Shown here: in pieces, positions 26,092-33,254 of the stretch
Layout: each line of letters opens with the position of its first letter
How positions within the stretch are numbered: position 1 is the first letter of the stretch
Assembly: GCA_020430445.1 (NCBI GenBank)
Contig: JAGQJZ010000016.1
Span: forward strand, 1 to 41,069
Direction of reading: 5' to 3'
From: Nitrospina sp.
GTDB lineage: Bacteria > Nitrospinota > Nitrospinia > Nitrospinales > Nitrospinaceae
Length of the DNA: 41,069 bases
The notes under the pieces: model-generated
Databases searched by the model: none
Told to the model about the DNA's origin: nothing
What the model saw: the letters and a program-made list of their open reading frames with translations, nothing else
Position numbers and translations under genes: made by a program

Positions 26092-27120
26092 TCAGTGGCT
26101 CTTGCCTTTTGCCTGACCACCCGACTTGAAGACTTCCGGGTTTTCCGCACCCTCGGCTTCCAGGAAACCGATGGCTCCCTTGGCGACGCGGAAGATGCCG
26201 TGGTCCACCAGGGTGTAAGTTCCGGGAACGTCCACCTTGAACTCAACGATCACCGCACCCGCGGAAGGCACCAGCGTGGTCTGGACACCGGTGTTGACGA
26301 GTCCGCCGATGGCGCCTTCGTGATACACCTTGTCGAAAATTTCACCAATGATATGAAAGGAAGCGGTTTTGTTCGGACCGATGTTGCCAAAGAAGATCCG
26401 CACGGTTTCACCGGTTTTCGCTTGCAGAACGTTGTCGCCCTTCAGACCGTCGTCCGAACCGTTGAACACGATGTGGGTGGGGTTTTCGTCCAGCCCCTTC
26501 TTGATATCGAATTCATACACGCCGTCCTTGTTCGGCTTGTCGGTCAGGTAGAACTCACTGCGCATCACGTAATACTCATGGTCGACCGGCGGCAAGCCAC
26601 CTTCGGGTTCCACCAGAAACAGGCCGTACATGCCGTTCGAGATGTGATCGACGATCTGTCCGGAAGCACAGTGGTAGATATAGAGCCCCGGCGTGAGCGC
26701 CTTGAATGAAAACACCCGCGTCTTACCCGGCTTGACGGCATTGACCGCCGCGCCGCCACCGGGACCGTTCACCGCATGGATGTCGATGCTGTGGTCCATG
26801 GTGTTTTTCGCATCATTGGACAGGTGAAACTCCACCGTGTCGCCTACTCCAACACGCACCAGGGGACCCGGCACCTGTCCGTCAAAACTCCAGAACGTGT
26901 ATTTCACACCCTCCTTCAGCTCACCCACATACTCCTTCGCCTCCAGGTGAACCACAACCGTCTCCGCCTTCGACTTCTTGACGGGAGGGGGAACGTCAAA
27001 AGAAACCAACTGGGTGCCGGCGTTTTGCCCCATGGCAGTCCCCACAATCAATGCACTGCCCATCCCCAGAAACAGGATCAACCATCCAGAAATCCAGCCA
27101 GTCGCAGTTTTTCTTTTCAT
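26092..27120 (-). CDS. nirK: Copper-containing nitrite reductase, class II (AniA-like), copy 1
   Basis: The ATG at 27120 (GGAGG upstream) gives 342 aa with an N-terminal export signal (~10-32). It has two cupredoxin domains and all catalytic residues. Type 1 copper ligands are H110, C151, H159 and M164 (YHCASGQIVDHISNGMYG, with the class II C-to-H spacing of 8). Type 2 ligands are H115, H150 and H307. The catalytic pair is D113 and H256 (FHIIGEIFDKVY). It reduces nitrite to nitric oxide in the periplasm. It lies tandem with a second copy, each with its own sigma-54-like promoter. Confidence 0.92.
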   Translation of the reverse strand: MKRKTATGWISGWLILFLGMGSALIVGTAMGQNAGTQLVSFDVPPPVKKSKAETVVVHLEAKEYVGELKEGVKYTFWSFDGQVPGPLVRVGVGDTVEFHLSNDAKNTMDHSIDIHAVNGPGGGAAVNAVKPGKTRVFSFKALTPGLYIYHCASGQIVDHISNGMYGLFLVEPEGGLPPVDHEYYVMRSEFYLTDKPNKDGVYEFDIKKGLDENPTHIVFNGSDDGLKGDNVLQAKTGETVRIFFGNIGPNKTASFHIIGEIFDKVYHEGAIGGLVNTGVQTTLVPSAGAVIVEFKVDVPGTYTLVDHGIFRVAKGAIGFLEAEGAENPEVFKSGGQAKGKSH

Positions 27121-27173
27121 CAATGCCTCCAGTTAAACGAATTAGGCCGCCACGCGGCTTCTACGTTTGGAAT

Positions 27174-27199
27174 AACAATTTCCATGCCAATGGAAATTG
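27174..27199 (-). promoter_or_regulatory. nirK1 sigma-54-like promoter and overlapping palindrome
   Basis: On the minus strand TTGGCATGG (27190-27182) followed by AAATTGTT fits the -24/-12 pattern. GG at 27188-27187 and G at 27176 have the required 11-base step, but the -12 GC is GT. Transcription would start near 27164. A perfect 10-bp inverted repeat CAATTTCCAT (27176-27185)/ATGGAAATTG (27190-27199) covers the same site and may be an operator. Confidence 0.6.
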
Positions 27200-27295
27200 G
27201 ACTAGAAAAAGTTTGAATTAAAATAAGGGGTTACGATGATGCGGGCTGAGAATCGGAGAGACTATTTCTGACAGGAAAATCATTGCATAAAAGAT

Positions 27296-27317
27296 TGTTG
27301 CATTTATAAATACAACA
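27296..27317. promoter_or_regulatory. 22-bp palindrome, candidate activator site for nirK1
   Basis: TGTTGCA (27296-27302) and TACAACA (27311-27317) flank ATTTATAAAT-like DNA, making a 22-bp palindrome with one mismatched pair. It lies about 142 bp upstream of the predicted sigma-54 start, a normal distance for an activator site, and its left arm is identical to that upstream of the activator gene. Confidence 0.55.
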
Positions 27318-27376
27318 TACGGGCCCGGGGCGGCGCGGCAGACGCGCGCCGCCTCGAGGACCCGCAATCGCGGTGT

Positions 27377-28363
27377 CTACTTTCCGGCCCGGAACACCTT
27401 CGGCTGCTCCTCGCCTTCGACCACCAACTGCCCGATAGCGCCCTTGGCGACCCGGAAAATACTGTGGTCCACCAGGGTGTAGGCTCCGGGGACATCCACC
27501 TTGAATTCAACAATAGCCGCCCCCGCCGAGGGCACCACCGTGGTTTGCACATTGCGGTTGACTGTTCCGCCAATGGCGCCCTCGACGTAGACTTTGTCGA
27601 AAATTTCACCAATGATATGAAAGGAAGAGATGCCGTTGGGCCCAATGTTGCCGAAGAAAATGCGCACGGTCTCGCCCACACTGGCTTTCAGCACATTGTC
27701 CCCCATCAAAGCGCCCTGCCGGCCGTTGAACACAACGTACTCCGGATGTTCCTCCAGGCCTTTCTGCAGGCTGAACTCGGCCTTGCCTCCATTCACTTCC
27801 GCGAAAAACTCGCTTTCAAACACATAATATTCCCGGTCCACCTTCGGCAGGCCCCCTTCCGGCTCCACGAGAATCAGTCCATACATACCATTTGAAATGT
27901 GGTCCACAATCGCCCCCGCGGCGCAATGGTAGACGTAAAGCCCCGGTGCGAGCGCCTTCCAGGTGAACACCTTTTCCTCACCCGGCTTGGCCGTGTTGAC
28001 CGCCGCGCCGCCACCGGGCCCATTCACCGCGTGGATATCGATATTGTGCGGCTGGGAGTTGTCCTTGTGATTCGACAGGTGAAACTCGACCGTATCCCCC
28101 GCCCGTACCCGGGCAATGGGGCCGGGCACCGTGCCGTTGAAACTCCAGAAATCATACGTCACATCATCCGCGATCGGGCCGGTGAACTCCTTCGCTTCAA
28201 AATGAATCGCAACCGTTTTAGCCGGGCGCTTGCCTACGGGATCCGGAACATGAGGCGCCGTCGCAATCGGCCCACCTCCCGCAAACGCGTTGACCGCAAA
28301 CACTCCCAATCCCCAAAGAACCCCAAACATCCATCCCGCCTGCTTTTTTAAAGTGAACATCAT
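27377..28363 (-). CDS. nirK: Copper-containing nitrite reductase, class II (AniA-like), copy 2
   Basis: The ATG at 28363 follows AAGGA and gives 328 aa with an export signal (~8-29). All ligands are conserved: type 1 copper H106, C147, H155 and M160 (YHCAAGAIVDHISNGMYG), type 2 copper H111, H146 and H300, and catalytic D109 and H249. The copy is clearly paralogous to nirK1 across its length but differs in the N-terminus and in surface loops. It reduces nitrite to nitric oxide in the periplasm. Keeping two intact copies suggests different regulation or kinetics rather than decay of one. Confidence 0.92.
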   Translation of the reverse strand: MMFTLKKQAGWMFGVLWGLGVFAVNAFAGGGPIATAPHVPDPVGKRPAKTVAIHFEAKEFTGPIADDVTYDFWSFNGTVPGPIARVRAGDTVEFHLSNHKDNSQPHNIDIHAVNGPGGGAAVNTAKPGEEKVFTWKALAPGLYVYHCAAGAIVDHISNGMYGLILVEPEGGLPKVDREYYVFESEFFAEVNGGKAEFSLQKGLEEHPEYVVFNGRQGALMGDNVLKASVGETVRIFFGNIGPNGISSFHIIGEIFDKVYVEGAIGGTVNRNVQTTVVPSAGAAIVEFKVDVPGAYTLVDHSIFRVAKGAIGQLVVEGEEQPKVFRAGK

Positions 28364-28416
28364 CAATTCCTTTCCATTTTCATGGGATTAAAACAAAATA
28401 TTTCTGAAAACGAATA

Positions 28417-28433
28417 TTTCAAGATACGTGCCG
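28417..28433 (-). promoter_or_regulatory. nirK2 sigma-54-like promoter
   Basis: On the minus strand CGGCACG (28433-28427), TATC, then TTGAAA matches TGGCACG-N4-TTGCA except at the first base and the -12 C. GG (28432-28431) and G (28420) have the exact 11-base step seen in the nirK1 element. Transcription would start near 28408, about 45 nt before the start codon. Confidence 0.6.
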
Positions 28434-28534
28434 TTTTAGCAACCGGAATTACTTTAAGAAAATTTGAATTATTTCCTACGCTTAAAAGCCCACATTCAGG
28501 GAGCCCTCCCCGCGTTTTTGGACCAAATCACTCC

Positions 28535-28566
28535 AATTGCAATAAAACAGAAACAGTTTTGCAACA
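28535..28566. promoter_or_regulatory. Half-sites upstream of nirK2
   Basis: TGCAACA (28560-28566) exactly matches the right arm of the palindrome before the activator gene and lies ~155 bp upstream of the predicted nirK2 start. An AATTGCA (28535-28541) may be a weak partner at a wider spacing, so this site is less convincing than the other two. Confidence 0.35.
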
Positions 28567-28621
28567 CACAGAAGCTTCCATTTCCATATTTCATTGTCTG
28601 TCCTCATCCGGCCGGGTTACA

Positions 28622-29755
28622 ATGACCCGGACCATGGACCGATACTGGGAACGATTCAAAACGCCATTTATTTGTTTTGCCGGGTATTCCGGGGTGGGCA
28701 AGACCACCCTGCTGGAGCATCTGGTGCAGCGGTTCAAGCAGGACCGCATCCGCGTGGGCTATTACAAGCACGACGCCCACCGCTTCCAGATGGATAAGGA
28801 AGGCAAGGACACCTGGCGCGTGCAAAAAGCGGGAGCCGGGATCGCCACGATCAACGACCCCGAGCATTTTGCGGTGATCGCCGACAACCCGTTCAAGAAA
28901 CGCACCATCACCCACGCCCTGGAACAGTGCGACTGCATCCTCATCGAGGGCTACAAGAAATCGCCTTTCGACAAGATCGTCTTCCTCGACGCCAACGGCA
29001 GGCTCCCCATCTCGAAAGACGATCCCCACATCCGCGCGGTGGTCCATCAAGGCGTGGTGGACGATGAACTGGCGCAAACGCTTTCGGTTCCCCTGTTTCA
29101 CCGGGACGAACTCGACCCGCTCTACGCATTCGTCAAACAGCACTTTTTCGACCGCGCCAGTCCGCTGTACGGGGCGGTATTCGTTGGCGGGCAGAGCAGG
29201 CGCATGGGCCGGCCCAAATTCTCCCTGGACTACGACGGGCAGTCCGAGCCCCAGCGCGTGACCGCGCTCATGGCCCAGGTGACCGAACGCGTGTTCCTTT
29301 CCGCCCGTCCGGACCAGGACCTGCAGGCGCTGGAAAACCTGGATATTGAGCGGATCAACGACGAACATTACGGGCTGGGGCCGGTGGGCGGGCTGGCCAC
29401 CCTCATGGGCCGCCACCCGGAAGCCGCGTGGCTCATCGCCGCCTGCGACATGCCCTTTCTGGACGCCGACAGCCTGAAGGCCATCACCGAAACACGCGAC
29501 CCCCTGCGTTACGGCACCTGCTTCACCAAAAAGGGGGGGCTCGGGGTGGAAACGATGTGCGCCATCTACGAACCCAAGTTCATCGTGCCCCTCTTCGAAG
29601 CCATGAGCCGGCGCGAACTGTCCCTGTCCCGCATCATCAACGAACTGCCATTCAAGCTGGTGAAAGCCGGCGAAGACATGCGCGCCCGCTTCCTCAATGT
29701 CAACACACCCGAGGAATACGAAATGGCGCGGGAAAAACGCCGGCAAAAGGTGTAA
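28622..29755 (+). CDS. MobB-MobA fusion (molybdenum cofactor guanylylation)
   Basis: The 377-aa product joins two proteins that are usually separate. Residues ~10-175 are MobB, a GTP-binding protein with P-loop GYSGVGKTT (21-29) and a DCILIEGYKKS segment. Residues ~183-375 are MobA, the molybdopterin nucleotidyltransferase, with GGQSRRMGRPKF (189-200), LGPVGGL and the metal-site ACDMPFLDAD. MobA attaches GMP to molybdopterin, making the bis-MGD cofactor used by DMSO-reductase-family enzymes such as nitrite oxidoreductase. The usual GG-S-RMG-DK has R-P-K here. The ATG at 28622 or 28634 could be the start; neither has a strong site. Confidence 0.9.
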   Translation: MTRTMDRYWERFKTPFICFAGYSGVGKTTLLEHLVQRFKQDRIRVGYYKHDAHRFQMDKEGKDTWRVQKAGAGIATINDPEHFAVIADNPFKKRTITHALEQCDCILIEGYKKSPFDKIVFLDANGRLPISKDDPHIRAVVHQGVVDDELAQTLSVPLFHRDELDPLYAFVKQHFFDRASPLYGAVFVGGQSRRMGRPKFSLDYDGQSEPQRVTALMAQVTERVFLSARPDQDLQALENLDIERINDEHYGLGPVGGLATLMGRHPEAAWLIAACDMPFLDADSLKAITETRDPLRYGTCFTKKGGLGVETMCAIYEPKFIVPLFEAMSRRELSLSRIINELPFKLVKAGEDMRARFLNVNTPEEYEMAREKRRQKV

Positions 29756-29961
29756 TCTAAAAGACGGGTTTGCCCGGCGACGCAGCCGGACAGGCAGAAC
29801 CTCCGGCCGCGGAAGGCCGGTGGAGGCCGGTCTCCCCAACCACGCGGGACCACACTCTGAACGTCAAACCAAAGGGAACCTCCGGTCATTCAGTATTTTC
29901 AATCCCGGCTTCTTTTATAGAGGTCCCCAATCCTTAAATAAATAACGGGAAGGACTCAACT
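29756..29961 (+). ncRNA. Structured moeA leader, candidate Moco-type riboswitch
   Basis: The 206-nt gap before moeA can fold into a closed multi-branch structure. An outer helix GGTTTG (29767-29772)/CAAACC (29865-29870) encloses two G+C hairpins: CCGGC (29774-29778)/GCCGG (29785-29789) with loop GACGCA, and CCGGCC (29803-29808)/GGCCGG (29815-29820) with loop GCGGAA. A later AACCTCCGG copy (about 29878-29886) could compete for pairing. Molybdenum-cofactor riboswitches are known upstream of Moco genes. Whether this belongs to that family I cannot tell from sequence alone. Confidence 0.45.
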
Positions 29962-31176
29962 GTGGGCATGATCACCGTCGGCGAAGCGCTCGACACCATT
30001 CTCGCGAAAATGCAATTCAAAGGGATCGAACGCGTCAGCCTGGACCAGGCGCTGGGCCGCATTCTGGCGGAAGACGTCGTCTCCGGACGCAACAACCCGC
30101 CGCTCGACAATTCGGCGATGGACGGCTACGCCCTCATTGCCGAGGACGTTAAAGACGCCGGTCCGGAAAACCCCGTCAGGCTGAAACTCGCCGGCGAAGT
30201 GGCCGCGGGATACGAAAGCGACCGCACCCTGCAGCGCGGCGAAGCCCTGCGCATCATGACCGGCGCGCCGGTTCCCAAAGGCGCCGACTGCGTCATCATG
30301 CAGGAGGACACGGAGAAGGACGGCGACAGCATCCTCTGCCTCGACCGCGCCGAAGTGGGAGAAAACATCCGCCTGGCCGGGGAAGACGTGAGCGTCGGCG
30401 AAACCGTCATCGAACAGGGAACGCAACTGTCGCCCTCGCACATCGGCATGCTCGCGGTCGTGGGCCGCTCCAGCATCGCGGTCGCCCAGCGGCCGACGGT
30501 CGCCGTCCTGTCCACCGGCGACGAGATCGTCGATCTCGACGGCGACGCCACCGGCCCGCGCATCTACAACAGCAACGGTTACATGCTCTCCGCCCAGATC
30601 CGCGCCGCCGGCGGAATCCCCGTTTACCTCGGCATCGCCCAGGACACCGAGGAAGACCTGATGAAACATTTCGAGTGGGCGCTCAAGTGCGACGTGGTCG
30701 TCTCCTCCGGCGGGGTGTCGGTCGGCGATTACGATCTGGTCAAGGCCAGTCTCGACAAACTGGGCAATGAGATGTCGTTCTGGAAGGTGGCGATGAAACC
30801 CGGGAAGCCGCTGGCGTTCGGCCGCATCGGCCCGCGTCCGGTGTTCGGTCTGCCCGGCAACCCCGTCTCCTCGTTCGTTTCGTTTGAGCAGTTCGTGCGG
30901 CCGGCCCTGCGCAAGATGATGGGCGCGCGTCAGTTGACGCTCAAGCAGGTGCAGGCCCGCTTGACCAAAACCGTGACCAAAAAAACCCCGCGCCTCCATT
31001 TCATGAGCGCGCAACTGTCCTCCAACAATGGCGAGTACACCGTGACCCCGGCCAAGGAGCAGGGCTCCGGTGTTCTCAAATCCGCGATGAACGCCAACGG
31101 ACTCCTGGTCTTTCCCCTGGAAACCGGCGAGTTGAAAAACGGCGATACCGTCAGCGTGCAGATGCTGGAATCCTGA
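29962..31176 (+). CDS. moeA: Molybdopterin molybdenumtransferase MoeA
   Basis: The 404-aa enzyme inserts molybdate into adenylylated molybdopterin in the cytoplasm. Family motifs are clear: PLDNSAMDGYALIAEDV near residues 46-62, MTGAPVPKGADCVIMQED, the VLSTGDEIVD strand, IYNSNGYMLSAQI, the molybdopterin-binding VVSSGGVSVGDYDLVK, MKPGKPLAFG and GLPGNPVSSFVSFEQFVRP. Length is normal for the family. Translation may begin at GTG 29962 or at ATG 29968; GGGAAGGA lies 7-13 nt upstream of both. It follows the MobB-MobA gene and a structured leader, and ends 5 bp before the FG-GAP gene. Confidence 0.95.
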   Translation: MGMITVGEALDTILAKMQFKGIERVSLDQALGRILAEDVVSGRNNPPLDNSAMDGYALIAEDVKDAGPENPVRLKLAGEVAAGYESDRTLQRGEALRIMTGAPVPKGADCVIMQEDTEKDGDSILCLDRAEVGENIRLAGEDVSVGETVIEQGTQLSPSHIGMLAVVGRSSIAVAQRPTVAVLSTGDEIVDLDGDATGPRIYNSNGYMLSAQIRAAGGIPVYLGIAQDTEEDLMKHFEWALKCDVVVSSGGVSVGDYDLVKASLDKLGNEMSFWKVAMKPGKPLAFGRIGPRPVFGLPGNPVSSFVSFEQFVRPALRKMMGARQLTLKQVQARLTKTVTKKTPRLHFMSAQLSSNNGEYTVTPAKEQGSGVLKSAMNANGLLVFPLETGELKNGDTVSVQMLES

Positions 31177-31181
31177 CCTTC

Positions 31182-33062
31182 ATGACACGACCTATGCGAA
31201 TCATTTTCACTCTATTGCTCTGCCTGTTCTTGTTTCCCGGATCGGCTCCCCTGGCGCAGGAAGGATCGGCCGGGCTCGACCGCATGCTCCAACAGATCGA
31301 ACAAAAGTTCCCCTACCTCGAAGGCTATGTGGTCGAGGTTCAGGGAGCCCAGCTCATCCTCGACCTGAAGCTCGGCCAGGACCTGAAACCGGGCGACGCC
31401 CTCATGGTCCTCAGGTTCGGCGAGGACATCATCCATCCCGTCACCAAGAAAAAACTGGGACGGCGCGAAACCGACCTGGGACGCGCGGAAGTGGTTGAGG
31501 TGCGCAAGGACTATTCCATCGCCCGGCTGGAAAACCCCGGAGTGCCGGTCAAGAAGGGTGACGGCGTGCGCAGTTACTTCCGCAAGATGTCCATTCTCGT
31601 CGCTCCCGTCCTGGCGAAAAAAGGCACGCGCATCGACACCGCGGCCCTGGGGCTGGAGATCGAGTCGCGCCTGAATTCGCACCCCCGTTTCCAGGTGCCG
31701 GCGTTCGACCTGCGGGTGTGGGGCCGTGAACGCAACGTGAACTTCAGCGAAATACCCAGCCCGCAGGATTTGCTCGATCTGCAGAAAAAAGTCGACGTCG
31801 ACTACCTGCTGCTGCCGCGGGCATCGGGAGCCGGCACGAAGGCGGTGCTCGATTACCAGTTGGTTTCCGCCGTCGACGGTTCGGTGATCTCCCAGTCGCG
31901 GCTTCTGACCGAGGCGCCGGAAAAATCGGCCCGCACCCCGGCCCGCAGGAAAGCCGCAAGCCGGGAACCCGCCGCGCGCGGAGTGCAGACCGAATTCAGC
32001 GATCCGTCCAACCGCGAAGGCGGCCCGCTGGAGTTCATCACCAAACAGGATTTCATGTTCGAGATCATCGACATGGACGTGGGCGACGTGAACGGAGACG
32101 GCCAGCCGGATTACGTCATCGTGTCGCCGGAGCGCGTGCGCTTCTACAAATTCAGCAACCAGCAGTTCAAGCAGGTGGCCATCTTCCGGCCATTGATCGA
32201 AGGCTCGAAATTCCTTTCAGTGGACGTGGCGGATATCAACGGGAACGGACGCGACGAAGTGTTCGTCACCAGCAGTTCGGGAAACCGGCTGCAGTCCTTC
32301 GTCCTGGAGATCGTCAAGGGCAAGCGCGGTTTCACGGTCATTGACGAGGATCTCAACGTTTATTTGAGAGTCCTGAAAACACCGGGGCAGAAACCCCTCC
32401 TGCTGGCGCAGGAACCGGGACACGACCGGCCGTTCCGTCCCGCGATCTACGAATACAAATGGGACGGAGACGAGTACGAAGAAACCCGGGAAATCGAGAT
32501 GCCCCACATCCCCGGGAGGCCCCTCATCACGGTGTACGGACTGACCCTGGCCAACATCACGCCGACGAAAACCCTTGAGACCATTTTCCTTGACAGTAAT
32601 TATCACCTCCGAGTATACTCTGCTGGCGGCCGGCTTCTGGTCAAATCTGACGAGTATTATGGTCATGATCCCCGGGTCATTGACGTTGCGCTGAAGGAAC
32701 AGATTCCGGGGATGCACAACGCGGATGGCGATGTGCAGGCCGTGCCCTACCGGGGCCGCGTCAGCGTCACCCAGGTGGGAAGCAAGGAATATCTGTTAGT
32801 CCCGCACAACCACAGGCTGGGAGGCAGTTTTATCGACCGCCTCACTGTCGTCAACAACAGCAGCCTCGTTGTTCTGGGGGTCGACCGGGAGGGGGTCCAC
32901 AAGCTTTTCGAGACACGGAAGCAAAGTGGATACCTGGCGGCCTACCAGGTGGCTCCAACGAAAAATCCGCAAAAAAAGCTGGTTCACACCGCTCATGTGA
33001 CCCAGGAGGGACAATTGGGTCTCGGAAAAAAAATGAGCACCCTATACACTTATAGTTGGTAA
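31182..33062 (+). CDS. Exported FG-GAP/VCBS-repeat protein
   Basis: The 626-aa protein has a signal peptide (hydrophobic core ~6-20, cleavage near LAQ-E). An N-terminal region (~27-240) contains strands resembling flagellar/secretion-related beta domains (YVVEVQGAQLILDLKLGQDLKPGDALMVL). The C-terminal half has FG-GAP repeats with calcium-loop signatures DVNGDGQPDYVI and DINGNGRDEVFV, as in integrin-like propellers. The linker near 245-275 is basic and disordered. It is probably a periplasmic or outer-surface binding protein. It follows moeA by 5 bp, so co-transcription is likely, although a role in cofactor synthesis is not suggested by its domains. Confidence 0.75.
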   Translation: MTRPMRIIFTLLLCLFLFPGSAPLAQEGSAGLDRMLQQIEQKFPYLEGYVVEVQGAQLILDLKLGQDLKPGDALMVLRFGEDIIHPVTKKKLGRRETDLGRAEVVEVRKDYSIARLENPGVPVKKGDGVRSYFRKMSILVAPVLAKKGTRIDTAALGLEIESRLNSHPRFQVPAFDLRVWGRERNVNFSEIPSPQDLLDLQKKVDVDYLLLPRASGAGTKAVLDYQLVSAVDGSVISQSRLLTEAPEKSARTPARRKAASREPAARGVQTEFSDPSNREGGPLEFITKQDFMFEIIDMDVGDVNGDGQPDYVIVSPERVRFYKFSNQQFKQVAIFRPLIEGSKFLSVDVADINGNGRDEVFVTSSSGNRLQSFVLEIVKGKRGFTVIDEDLNVYLRVLKTPGQKPLLLAQEPGHDRPFRPAIYEYKWDGDEYEETREIEMPHIPGRPLITVYGLTLANITPTKTLETIFLDSNYHLRVYSAGGRLLVKSDEYYGHDPRVIDVALKEQIPGMHNADGDVQAVPYRGRVSVTQVGSKEYLLVPHNHRLGGSFIDRLTVVNNSSLVVLGVDREGVHKLFETRKQSGYLAAYQVAPTKNPQKKLVHTAHVTQEGQLGLGKKMSTLYTYSW

Positions 33063-33254
33063 TTAAGTGAAAATTAGGTTAATATTTGAATGCTGTTTGC
33101 CCGGACCCGGCCCTGTGGTCTTAAAGTCTGCCAAATCAGAACGTTAAAGAGCGCACAACCGAATTCGATAATTTGTTTTCGAATAATCTGTAAAAAAGTA
33201 AAACTGTTTGAATCTACATCTGCCTTTATTAGCTCAATTTGGAGGAGGTAAAGC

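Larger units (their letters stand above)
27124..27376. other. nirK1 upstream region
   Basis: These 253 bases between the two nirK genes are AT-rich and hold the nirK1 control elements: a -24/-12-like promoter with an overlapping palindrome and a distal 22-bp palindrome. I see no clear terminator for the upstream nirK2, so read-through into nirK1 is possible. Confidence 0.5.
28364..28621. other. Divergent nirK2/mob intergenic region
   Basis: About 258 AT-rich bases between nirK2 (minus) and the MobB-MobA gene (plus). They include the nirK2 sigma-54-like promoter and distal half-sites. No good promoter for the plus-strand gene was found. Confidence 0.45.

Noticed and set aside
29756..29961. 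SRP RNA, 6S RNA or a cobalamin riboswitch in the moeA leader
   Set aside because: None of the conserved core sequences I know for these RNAs is present.
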